A DNA stretch of 8,566 nucleotides from Pseudanabaenaceae cyanobacterium MP8IB2.15 (GTDB taxonomy: Bacteria > Cyanobacteriota > Cyanobacteriia > Pseudanabaenales > Pseudanabaenaceae): NCBI GenBank assembly GCA_030248825.1, contig JARCMB010000121.1:1-8566 (forward strand), read 5' to 3'. Under the pieces are notes generated by a model. That model worked only from the letters and a program-made list of their open reading frames with translations. It was not told the DNA's origin and made no database searches. Below, piece by piece: positions 1 through 4,833 of the stretch. Both the position numbers and the translations under genes were made by a program. Positions within the stretch are counted from its first letter, which is position 1. Each line of letters starts with the position of its first letter.

Positions 1-305
1 AAACAGCACGACGGATGCAGGAGATGGCAGCACTGATGCAACAGACTAACGCTGCTTTCCCAGAGGATCACATCTTGTTGATCAACTCGGCTCATCCGTT
101 GATTCAAAACCTGTTGGATCTAGAACAAGGTTCGATTTTGACCGCGACAGGACAGCGATCTCAATCGGCTGAAACGGGCGACCTAATTTGCAATCATGTT
201 TACGATCTGGCTTTGCTTGCCCAGAAGAGTTTTGATGCCAACAGCATGAAGACATTTCTCGAACGTTCTAACCACTTGCTGACTCGTCTCACAGCACAGA
301 AGTAG
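1..305 (+). CDS. htpG: Molecular chaperone HtpG (Hsp90), C-terminal end only
   Basis: This is the last ~100 residues of the cytosolic ATP-dependent Hsp90 chaperone; the reading frame is open from base 3 and the 5' part lies outside the window. What is visible is the C-terminal dimerisation domain: a run like RRMQEMAALM, then the segment LINSAHPLIQNLLDL, which matches the NxxHPL(I/V) element typical of bacterial HtpG, then a final helix pair ending HVYDLALLAQKSFDANSMKTF and ERSNHLLTRL. As in other bacterial HtpG proteins there is no MEEVD tail. The gene stops with TAG at 303-305 and a strong hairpin follows, so it probably ends its own transcription unit. Identity rests on pattern recognition of this C-terminal domain; the ATPase domain cannot be checked here. 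Confidence 0.87.
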   Translation, partial: TARRMQEMAALMQQTNAAFPEDHILLINSAHPLIQNLLDLEQGSILTATGQRSQSAETGDLICNHVYDLALLAQKSFDANSMKTFLERSNHLLTRLTAQK

Positions 306-315
306 GATAAATCAC

Positions 316-353
316 CCCTGCCATCCTGCCCTTGGCAAGGAGAATGGCAAGGG
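316..353 (+). terminator. Long hairpin after htpG
   Basis: An outer stem of 9 bp (316-324 with 344-353, one bulged A) continues through a three-base bulge into an inner stem (325-330 with 334-340, one bulged A) closed by a CTT loop. It begins 10 bases after the htpG stop. There is no T tract behind it, so it is not a textbook intrinsic terminator; it could end transcription or protect the htpG mRNA 3' end. Confidence 0.5.
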
Positions 354-377
354 TTGAGTAAACACACTAAATAACTC

Positions 378-1109
378 ATGACATCTAAATTAGCCCAGAA
401 AAAAGCGTTGGTCACAGGCGCAAGTAGCGGTATTGGAAAAGAAATAGCTTTGCAACTGTTGCAGGCTGGCGTGGATGTTGCGCTGGTCAGTCGCAGGGCC
501 TCAGACGATCTAGCCGAAAAGCTGTCTTATGGGCTTTTAGCGGATGCCAAAGCCTACCCACTCGACCTAGCCGATCTCAGTCTGGTTGCAGGTAAGATCG
601 GGGAAATCGTGGCGGATTTTGGCGGGATTGATATTCTGATCAACAGCGCAGGTATGGGCTATGTCGGCGAAATTATCGATACTCCTCTAGCCGAGTGGCA
701 ACGCACGATCGACCTCAACCTTACTAGTGTGTTTCAATGCATTCAGGCTGTCTTGCCCACAATGCGATCGAATAAAAGTGGCACGATTATTAATGTCGCT
801 TCGATCGCGGCAAAACAGGCATTTCCTGGTTGGGGAGCCTACAGTGCCAGCAAATTTGCTCTGCTGGGGCTAACACAGGCTTTGGCAGCAGAAGAGCGAT
901 CGAATGGGATCAAAGTTATGGCGATCTGCCCTGGCTCAGTCGATACTCCCCTGTGGGACACTCTACCGCCTGAAATTTCGGTTAACTTCGATCGAACCGC
1001 AATGTTAACGGCTGCCTCTGTAGCTGAATGCATCATGTCCATGCTGATGCTCCCATCTAGCGCAATAGTCACAGATTTCGTGCTGATGCCAAATGCTGGG
1101 GTGTTGTAG
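378..1109 (+). CDS. Short-chain dehydrogenase/reductase (SDR family oxidoreductase)
   Basis: This is a 243-residue classical SDR, an NAD(P)H-dependent oxidoreductase with a single Rossmann domain. The cofactor motif TGASSGIG lies at residues 13-20 and the NSAG element at 89-92. The catalytic tetrad is visible as Asn114, Ser142, Tyr155 and Lys159 (YSASK). The PG motif after strand 6 is at 185-186. Arg39 and Arg40 at the end of strand 2 suggest a preference for NADP(H), by family precedent. There is no signal peptide or membrane helix, so it should be cytosolic. The start is the first ATG in frame; no clear Shine-Dalgarno sequence precedes it. It is separated from htpG by 72 bases with a hairpin and followed by another hairpin, so it looks monocistronic. 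The substrate cannot be inferred: motifs typical of FabG or a named sugar reductase are not distinctive enough here. Confidence 0.9.
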   Translation: MTSKLAQKKALVTGASSGIGKEIALQLLQAGVDVALVSRRASDDLAEKLSYGLLADAKAYPLDLADLSLVAGKIGEIVADFGGIDILINSAGMGYVGEIIDTPLAEWQRTIDLNLTSVFQCIQAVLPTMRSNKSGTIINVASIAAKQAFPGWGAYSASKFALLGLTQALAAEERSNGIKVMAICPGSVDTPLWDTLPPEISVNFDRTAMLTAASVAECIMSMLMLPSSAIVTDFVLMPNAGVL

Positions 1110-1110
1110 C

Positions 1111-1149
1111 TTTTGCGATCATGAGATACTCAGACATGATCCTTGCAAA
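1111..1149 (+). terminator. Hairpin after the SDR gene
   Basis: A perfect 7-bp inverted repeat GATCATG (1117-1123) / CATGATC (1135-1141) is extended by TTTGC (1112-1116) pairing with GCAAA (1145-1149) across a three-base bulge. It starts immediately after the SDR stop codon at 1109. No T run follows, so termination is a guess from position and stem length. Confidence 0.42.
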
Positions 1150-1193
1150 GTATTTCCAGACTGGATTACCGAACAGATCGACGGGATCGATAC

Positions 1194-1221
1194 TTAAGCA
1201 AATGTTTTAGAATTGTATGAT
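1194..1221 (+). promoter_or_regulatory. Candidate promoter upstream of folE
   Basis: A good -10-like hexamer TATGAT lies at 1216-1221, with a weak -35 candidate TTAAGC at 1194-1199 (16-base spacing). It lies in the 292-base gap before the GTP cyclohydrolase gene and would give a leader of about 170 bases. The -35 match is poor, so this is tentative. Confidence 0.28.
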
Positions 1222-1304
1222 AACTTCAAAAATCTATAGGAATCCCAGATGCCATGAGTAGGTGACAATATTCAAATCGGGGTCTTTATCAGCCCACTAG
1301 GTGT

Positions 1305-1349
1305 CTAGCCTAATCCAGTTTTTAACTAACGGTTGAACTGGGCAGCTAG
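1305..1349 (+). other. Foldable element in the folE leader
   Basis: Nested inverted repeats form one extended hairpin: CTAGC (1305-1309) with GCTAG (1345-1349), CCAGTT (1315-1320) with AACTGG (1336-1341), and AAC (1324-1326) with GTT (1332-1334) around a TAACG loop. It ends 52 bases before the folE start. It does not match any riboswitch consensus I know, and a second CTAG at 1297-1300 offers an alternative pairing. Its role is unknown. Confidence 0.35.
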
Positions 1350-1401
1350 CGAAGAAATCAAAATATTACTTTTTAGTGTTAAACAAACTACTTGGATCAA
1401 T

Positions 1402-2187
1402 ATGACCATCTCTTTCCATCGCTCAAACGCTATTGACCCCGATCATGAGCCTAAAGATTTAAAGTCTCTCAGAGATATCAAGTCTAAAGAGTTTAAAGAA
1501 ACTTTAAAGACCCCAATTTCTGAAATCATCCGCGATCGAATTGAAGCCGCAGGCGATCCCTACTTTGCCAATGACTCCATTGCTCACCATTTCAACGATC
1601 GAGAACGAGAAGAACTGAAATCAGAGATTGAAGGCAAGCTCCAAAGCCTATTTAGCTCCATGCTGATCGATACTGCCAACGATCACAACACCAACGAGAC
1701 AGCCCGACGGGTGGCAAAAATGTATGTTGATGAGGTATTCAAGGGACGCTATCACCCAATGCCCAAAGTCACAGACTTCCCCAATGCCAAAGAGTTGGAT
1801 GAAATTTATACGCTCGGCCCAATTACCGTCCGCTCGGCCTGCTCACACCACTTTGTGCCGATTGTAGGGCAAGCTTGGGTGGGAATTTTGCCGAGCGATC
1901 GCGTGATTGGCATTTCAAAATTCAACCGCATTATCGACTGGGTTCTCAGTCGTCCACATATTCAAGAAGAAGCTGCTGTCATGGTTGCTGATATCATTGA
2001 GGAGCTGATTAAGCCGAAAGGTTTAGCGTTTGTGATCAAGGCGCAGCATATGTGCATGTCCTGGCGCGGAGTCAAAGAGCCTGACACCAGAATGACTAAC
2101 TCGATTGTGCGTGGCATGTTTAGAACTGACCCACACATGAAAAAAGAATTTTTCGACCTGATTCGCGGTCATGGTTTCCACGATTAA
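1402..2187 (+). CDS. folE: GTP cyclohydrolase I, long FolE form with CSHH zinc motif
   Basis: The enzyme converts GTP to 7,8-dihydroneopterin triphosphate, the entry step to folates and other pterins and, through a paralogue, to queuosine. With the ATG at 1402 the protein has 261 residues. An N-terminal extension of about 95 residues, containing RDRIEAAG, precedes the T-fold domain. Zinc ligands appear as Cys147 with His150 in ACSHH and Cys218 in QHMCMSWRG. SKFNR (172-176) supplies triphosphate-binding Lys and Arg, and Gln188-Glu189 in SRPHIQEE is the guanine-binding position. E. coli FolE has CEHH where this has CSHH. The frame is open upstream to a TTG at 1333, but the added residues do not look like FolE, so I chose 1402; no strong Shine-Dalgarno site is present. 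This sub-branch may be a second FolE rather than the main one. The next gene starts 41 bases downstream. Confidence 0.88.
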   Translation: MTISFHRSNAIDPDHEPKDLKSLRDIKSKEFKETLKTPISEIIRDRIEAAGDPYFANDSIAHHFNDREREELKSEIEGKLQSLFSSMLIDTANDHNTNETARRVAKMYVDEVFKGRYHPMPKVTDFPNAKELDEIYTLGPITVRSACSHHFVPIVGQAWVGILPSDRVIGISKFNRIIDWVLSRPHIQEEAAVMVADIIEELIKPKGLAFVIKAQHMCMSWRGVKEPDTRMTNSIVRGMFRTDPHMKKEFFDLIRGHGFHD

Positions 2188-2194
2188 TTAGTGA

Positions 2195-2228
2195 TTAATA
2201 ATCGGTCGTTAACGTTTGTAATTATTAA
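2195..2228 (+). promoter_or_regulatory. Inverted repeat abutting the start codon of the next gene
   Basis: TTAATAAT (2195-2202) is perfectly complementary to ATTATTAA (2221-2228), which touches the ATG at 2229. Between them is the self-complementary CGTTAACG (2207-2214). No Shine-Dalgarno sequence is present. The AT-rich stem could shape ribosome access, or the spacing could be chance. Confidence 0.25.
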
Positions 2229-2801
2229 ATGAAAAACTGGTTACGTTTATTGGATCGTTTGCGATTACGCGCATGGATCGGGTCGGTCGCTCTAGTGGTC
2301 TGCCTTTTCTTCTCACTCACTCTGCCTGCTCAGGCCACTTTGAATGACGATCATTATGATGGTAATATTTTTGCCCTCTATGGCGGTAATGGTTCGCTAG
2401 TACCGCCTAGAGTCACATTGGCTCAGTCATTACAAAACCTGCATCGTCCCGCCTTGCTGGCGTTTTATGTTGATGATAGTTCTGACTGTAAGCTTTACAC
2501 CCCATTCCTAAATCAAATTCAGTCGTTCTACAGCCCCGCAATTAACATCATTACGGTTCCTGCCGATGGCTTAAACCTAAAAGCTCAACACACTGCGACA
2601 GAAGCAGCCTACTACTACAGAGGCTTTGTGCCCCAGACGGTGTTAATTAGTGCTGAGGGCAAAATTTTATTTGACCAAGAGGGTTTACCTGACCTCGAAG
2701 TTTTAGATGCGGCTTTAAAACAGATTCCTGGGCTGAAAGTTAATGTCAACGCCAGACCGCGAGATCTCAATGTCAAGCAAATCAATGAACTAAATCCGTA
2801 A
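2229..2801 (+). CDS. Exported thioredoxin-fold protein, probable thylakoid photosystem I accessory factor
   Basis: This 190-residue protein has an N-terminal signal: basic residues (RLRLR), a hydrophobic stretch at about 16-32, and a likely cleavage after LPAQA (residue 36). The mature part begins with NDDHYDGNIFALYGGNGSL, a stretch I associate with the conserved cyanobacterial protein usually annotated as thylakoid membrane photosystem I accessory factor. The rest looks like a thioredoxin fold: strand ALLAFYVDD, then SSDC in place of CxxC with only Cys87 kept, and GFVPQ (132-136) at the place of the cis-proline loop. It should act in the thylakoid lumen or periplasm, or stay anchored by its signal. 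The lack of a CxxC pair argues against a classical disulfide oxidoreductase. It sits 41 bases after folE and 24 bases before the ferredoxin start, and converges on ycf37. The fold is fairly safe; the specific function is family-level inference. Confidence 0.75.
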   Translation: MKNWLRLLDRLRLRAWIGSVALVVCLFFSLTLPAQATLNDDHYDGNIFALYGGNGSLVPPRVTLAQSLQNLHRPALLAFYVDDSSDCKLYTPFLNQIQSFYSPAINIITVPADGLNLKAQHTATEAAYYYRGFVPQTVLISAEGKILFDQEGLPDLEVLDAALKQIPGLKVNVNARPRDLNVKQINELNP

Positions 2802-2811
2802 GAACTAACTT

Positions 2812-2816
2812 GAGGA
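2812..2816 (+). promoter_or_regulatory. Ribosome binding site deciding the ferredoxin start
   Basis: GAGGA lies 9 bases before TTG 2826 and touches TTG 2817, so it favours the later start. It is the only Shine-Dalgarno-like sequence in the 24-base gap between the two genes. Confidence 0.5.
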
Positions 2817-2825
2817 TTGCAAACT

Positions 2826-3233
2826 TTGCCTACTATCGATCGACCGCTCACAGAAATTCAGCAAAGTCTGGAAATTCAAGTAAAAAAGTTGTCGTTGCGA
2901 AATATCCAACGGCACATTTTTTTGTGTGCCGATCAGACTAAACCAATATGTTGCCAGAAAGAAGTCGGCTTAAAAGCTTGGGACTACCTTAAACGCCGCA
3001 TTAAGGAACTCGATCTAGAAACTCAGATATTTCGCACCAAAACCAATTGCCTCAGAGTTTGTGAGCATGGTCCAATTCTGGTGGTTTATCCTGATGCTGT
3101 CTGGTATCACTCCGCCACAGAGCCAGTGCTAGAACGTATTCTCCAAGAACATATGATCGGTGGTCAGATCGTCAACGAATTTGCCTTTGTCGTTCCTCCC
3201 GATCTTGAGCACAATCCTAATCCCGAAACATAG
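2826..3233 (+). CDS. (2Fe-2S) ferredoxin domain protein, thioredoxin-like type
   Basis: This small soluble protein of about 135 residues belongs to the thioredoxin-like [2Fe-2S] ferredoxins, which carry electrons or serve as subunits of larger oxidoreductases. After a non-conserved helix of ~30 residues, the core reads HIFLCADQTKPICC, then a helix, then TNCLRVCEHGPILVVYPDAVW and a C-terminal helix ending LERILQEH. With the start at 2826 the cysteines are at 34, 42, 43, 75 and 79, fitting C-X7/8-C and C-X3-C cluster ligation. No ATG exists in frame before the core, and a TGA lies at 2811-2813, so the start must be non-ATG. TTG at 2826 is chosen because GAGGA at 2812-2816 lies 9 bases before it; TTG at 2817 is possible but too close. 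It is probably co-transcribed with the preceding gene. Its redox partner is unknown. Confidence 0.85.
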   Translation: MPTIDRPLTEIQQSLEIQVKKLSLRNIQRHIFLCADQTKPICCQKEVGLKAWDYLKRRIKELDLETQIFRTKTNCLRVCEHGPILVVYPDAVWYHSATEPVLERILQEHMIGGQIVNEFAFVVPPDLEHNPNPET

Positions 3234-3408
3234 CAGAGATCGATCGAAAGATCGATCGGCAAAATATGTAGATCGAAATACACACGATCACATTAAGCAG
3301 TGATATTAATGCCGCCAGCCAAATATTTATGGAAAAAGCAGCCATGTAGACTAATGTTCCAAGTCCAAAGAGTAGGCTGCATCCAATTAAAGGTAATTTT
3401 TCGATCAC
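3217..3408 (-). CDS. Small two-helix membrane protein downstream of ycf37
   Basis: This is a 63-residue hydrophobic ORF with a GTG start at 3408-3406, only 6 bases after the ycf37 stop on the same strand, which suggests co-transcription and translational coupling. It has two likely membrane helices, at about residues 5-25 and 28-51, separated by a very short turn, then a basic tail (CRSIFRSISAMFRD). I do not recognise the family. Its 3' end overlaps the ferredoxin gene by 17 bases in convergent orientation, and its tail is partly encoded by the palindromic repeat at 3238-3257, which may explain the repeated RSI. No Shine-Dalgarno sequence is visible, so it depends on coupling or is spurious. 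The clean membrane pattern and tight spacing favour a real gene, but this is unproven. Confidence 0.48.
   Translation of the reverse strand: MIEKLPLIGCSLLFGLGTLVYMAAFSINIWLAALISLLNVIVCISIYIFCRSIFRSISAMFRD
3238..3257. terminator. Palindromic hairpin with GAAA tetraloop between convergent genes
   Basis: Two copies of GATCGATC (3238-3245 and 3250-3257) flank GAAA, giving an 8-bp stem closed by a GNRA-type loop, 4 bases after the ferredoxin stop. It could end the plus-strand transcript. On the minus strand it lies inside the coding region of the small membrane protein. No T tract follows on the plus strand. Confidence 0.42.
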
Positions 3409-3414
3409 TCAGGT

Positions 3415-3933
3415 TTAGGTAGCGGCGGTAACACGTTTGCCAAGTGATGCAGCGCGGCGTTTAGCGGTTTCATTATCAGGGGCGATTTCTAGTACTTTGG
3501 TGTAAGCGTCGATCGCTTGGGGGATGAGTTTCTTTTTTTCGTAAGCATGACCGAGATTATTCAAGGCGAACACATAATTTGGCTGGAGTTCGTAGGCTTC
3601 TTTATAGTTCTTGATTGCCAGATCGTACTGTTGCTGAGCAAAGTAAGCAAATCCGATTGCATTGTAGACTTCTGCCATATTCTCGCCACCAGCTTTGATC
3701 GCTTTTTGAAATTCGGCGATCGCTTTGACGTAAAGCTTCTTGCGTAAGAAAACGCTACCGAGTTCATAGTGCTCACTTGGCTCACCTTTTTCCTTTTGCA
3801 GTTTAGGCTGAAGCTCAGTAATCACCGCTTCCATATTGCGATTTTTGAGCACCTGCTGCGCAATTAGCCAGCCGATAACTCCCAGAATTGTCACCAGAGT
3901 TGAGAGATAGGCGATCGCCAACAAACCATCCAT
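3415..3933 (-). CDS. ycf37: Photosystem I assembly TPR protein Ycf37 (Pyg7 family)
   Basis: This 172-residue protein has one N-terminal membrane helix (about residues 5-27), a short linker, then three tetratricopeptide repeats at about 53-86, 87-120 and 121-154 (YNAIGFAYFAQQQYDLAI; ALNNLGHAYEKKKL), and a basic C-terminus. That architecture, length and the repeat sequences match cyanobacterial Ycf37, whose Synechocystis member is about the same size; the plant relative is Pyg7. The family stabilises and helps assemble photosystem I in the thylakoid membrane. The ATG at 3933-3931 places the membrane helix directly at the N-terminus; no Shine-Dalgarno sequence is seen. Two HIP1 octamers lie inside the gene (3716-3723 and 3911-3918). 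It converges on the exported thioredoxin-fold and ferredoxin genes, and a small membrane protein follows 6 bases behind its stop. A generic TPR protein is the alternative, but the membrane helix plus three repeats makes Ycf37 likely. Confidence 0.86.
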   Translation of the reverse strand: MDGLLAIAYLSTLVTILGVIGWLIAQQVLKNRNMEAVITELQPKLQKEKGEPSEHYELGSVFLRKKLYVKAIAEFQKAIKAGGENMAEVYNAIGFAYFAQQQYDLAIKNYKEAYELQPNYVFALNNLGHAYEKKKLIPQAIDAYTKVLEIAPDNETAKRRAASLGKRVTAAT

Positions 3934-4013
3934 GAATATTTATGCCCGTGTAACTACCTCACCATTTTACGGCTTGGTCTGCTCTACCAACATGTTGCAA
4001 ATAAATGTGCACT

Positions 4014-4064
4014 GCTCGATCGAATCATCCAAGTTTTAGATGCATATACAGCAATCGATCGAGC
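4014..4064. repeat. 10-bp perfect inverted repeat upstream of ycf37
   Basis: GCTCGATCGA (4014-4023) and TCGATCGAGC (4055-4064) are perfectly complementary across a 31-base loop that contains the palindrome ATGCAT. It lies between the end of the lysine-rich small gene (4119) and the ycf37 start (3933), both on the minus strand, so it could terminate the first or structure the leader of the second. The stem is built around CGATCG cores, which are common in this genome. Confidence 0.4.
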
Positions 4065-4118
4065 CAATGTTTAGGAATGTTGCGTTTTGTCCACCTAGTT
4101 TTGTTCACAAGGCTGACA

Positions 4119-4229
4119 CTAGTCATATCTCTTAGGATCTTTTTTATCTTTCTTGCCTTCAGAACCTTTCTCACTTGGATCTTTTTTAGGCTTTTTGGTT
4201 TCTTTGTTGCTCTTTTGCTCTTTTGCCAT
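4119..4229 (-). CDS. 36-residue lysine-rich basic protein
   Basis: This short gene reads ATG at 4229-4227 and stops with TAG at 4121-4119. An AGGAG Shine-Dalgarno site (4237-4241) lies 7 bases before the ATG. The product begins MAKEQKSNKETKKPKKD and continues with alternating Lys, Glu, Gly and Asp to end KKDPKRYD; about 14 of its 36 residues are lysine. It has no hydrophobic segment and should be soluble and disordered. Very short bacterial proteins beginning MAK-(E/Q/G)-x-K-(S/N)-(N/Q)-K and rich in lysine are, as I recall, widespread as hypotheticals, including in cyanobacteria, and that resemblance supports this call. Function is unknown; nucleic acid or ribosome association is a guess from charge alone. 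The longer plus-strand open frame over the same bases (4005-4274) is a hydrophobic shadow of its A-rich codons. Confidence 0.72.
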   Translation of the reverse strand: MAKEQKSNKETKKPKKDPSEKGSEGKKDKKDPKRYD

Positions 4230-4294
4230 TGTTTTTCTCCTATTCTTTCGTCAATATGGTTGAGATTGCTTTAGTTTCGATCACTAATAGACAA

Positions 4295-4300
4295 ATCATA
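4295..4300 (-). promoter_or_regulatory. Candidate -10 box for the lysine-rich small gene
   Basis: On the minus strand the hexamer TATGAT reads at 4300-4295, preceded by GAGG. Transcription from it would start about 60 bases upstream of the ATG at 4229. I see no good -35, so this is weak. Confidence 0.25.
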
Positions 4301-4557
4301 CCTCAAAATAAATTGACTATTGATTACGGCAAAACCAGCAGATCGTATAAATTTGTCACAAATAACCAATAGCCTCTCTTCATAAGTGTCTTGGATAGGG
4401 AAGTACGGATTACCGAACCAATGACAATTTGCCAAATTATGAATTTCCTATTAAGGTTTCTTCAAGAGCTTAAATTTAAAGAAGCTAGCTGTCAGTAAAA
4501 ATTAGTCTCTCATATCCATCTAAGTCTAACCATTCCAATCACCTTGATTCGCTATTC

Positions 4558-4563
4558 AGGAGG
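4558..4563 (+). promoter_or_regulatory. Perfect Shine-Dalgarno site AGGAGG
   Basis: The exact six-base match sits 6 bases upstream of ATG 4570 and is stronger than the site of any large gene here. It indicates that the short ORF is, or recently was, translated. Confidence 0.6.
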
Positions 4564-4569
4564 TTCGTA

Positions 4570-4704
4570 ATGAGGATTGCCCAGATTATTCAAATTAGTC
4601 ATTTGTGGGAAAAAGTTCCACTACCAGAATCCAACTGCCAAACAACGGCGTTACAGAAGGCGGCACAGAATTTAGCCACAGGTTTGCTCACAAAAGAGCT
4701 TTAG
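4570..4704 (+). CDS. 44-codon ORF resembling a GT4 glycosyltransferase N-terminus; relic or leader ORF
   Basis: An exact AGGAGG (4558-4563) lies 6 bases before this ATG, the best ribosome binding site in the window. The product begins MRIAQIIQISHLWEKVPLPE and ends with LATGLLTKEL before TAG at 4702-4704. Many GT4 glycosyltransferases begin MRIAQIAPLWE(K/R)VPPP followed, some 15 residues later, by a helix ending LTEEL, so this looks like such an N-terminus with inserted or diverged residues, cut off where the Rossmann fold would continue. The glycine-rich loop (YGG) expected after VPPP is missing. The 130 bases before the true glycosyltransferase gene do not continue the fold in any frame I checked. 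It is either the stump of a decayed gene that kept its translation start, or a small expressed ORF upstream of the glycosyltransferase. It is too short to be an enzyme. Confidence 0.42.
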   Translation: MRIAQIIQISHLWEKVPLPESNCQTTALQKAAQNLATGLLTKEL

Positions 4705-4820
4705 ATCGAATAGGGTACTAAAAGTAAGATATACCCAAAGATAGACCCAGTTCGGATTTTAGTGAGGATATGATCACGCTTATCTCTCTCATTCAGGAGA
4801 AAGGGCAAGAACTAGAATTT

Positions 4821-4825
4821 GGAGG
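4821..4825 (+). promoter_or_regulatory. Ribosome binding site fixing the glycosyltransferase start
   Basis: GGAGG lies 8 bases before ATG 4834. It falls downstream of the alternative TTG 4819, so it decides the start in favour of 4834. Confidence 0.7.
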
Positions 4826-4833
4826 TAAATATT

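Larger units (their letters stand above)
4230..4569. other. Intergenic region between divergent units
   Basis: This 340-base stretch holds no convincing gene. It must carry the promoter of the minus-strand small gene and probably that of the plus-strand glycosyltransferase unit. A plus-strand -10-like TATAAA lies at 4346-4351, but its best -35 (TTACGG, 4324-4329) is poor, and the better -35-like TTGACT (4313-4318) is 27 bases away. A short AT-rich inverted repeat (AGCTT/AAGCT) lies near 4467-4487. I see no recognisable RNA gene. Confidence 0.5.

Noticed and set aside
1163..1174. 12-mer GGATTACCGAAC repeated at 4407-4418
   Set aside because: In 8.5 kb about two such 12-base repeats are expected by chance; no matching flanks.
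1333..1401. TTG start at 1333 for folE
   Set aside because: The extra 23 residues do not resemble FolE, and the predicted leader hairpin 1305-1349 overlaps them; ATG 1402 is simpler.
1110..1401. Known folate, preQ1 or other riboswitch before folE
   Set aside because: No recognised consensus can be matched by eye; only a generic foldable element is reported.
2615..2851. Minus-strand ORF across the end of the thioredoxin-fold gene
   Set aside because: It lies antisense to two well-supported genes and has no family resemblance or ribosome binding site.
3238..3257. Mobile element end or CRISPR-like repeat at the GATCGATC palindrome
   Set aside because: There is one unit only, no spacing periodicity, no transposase and no target duplication; CGATCG palindromes are common throughout.
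4005..4274. Plus-strand 89-codon hydrophobic ORF
   Set aside because: It is antisense to the lysine-rich small gene; its Phe/Leu richness is what antisense reading of Lys codons produces, and it has no Shine-Dalgarno site.
4819..4833. TTG start at 4819 for the glycosyltransferase
   Set aside because: The GGAGG site lies downstream of it and is well spaced for ATG 4834.
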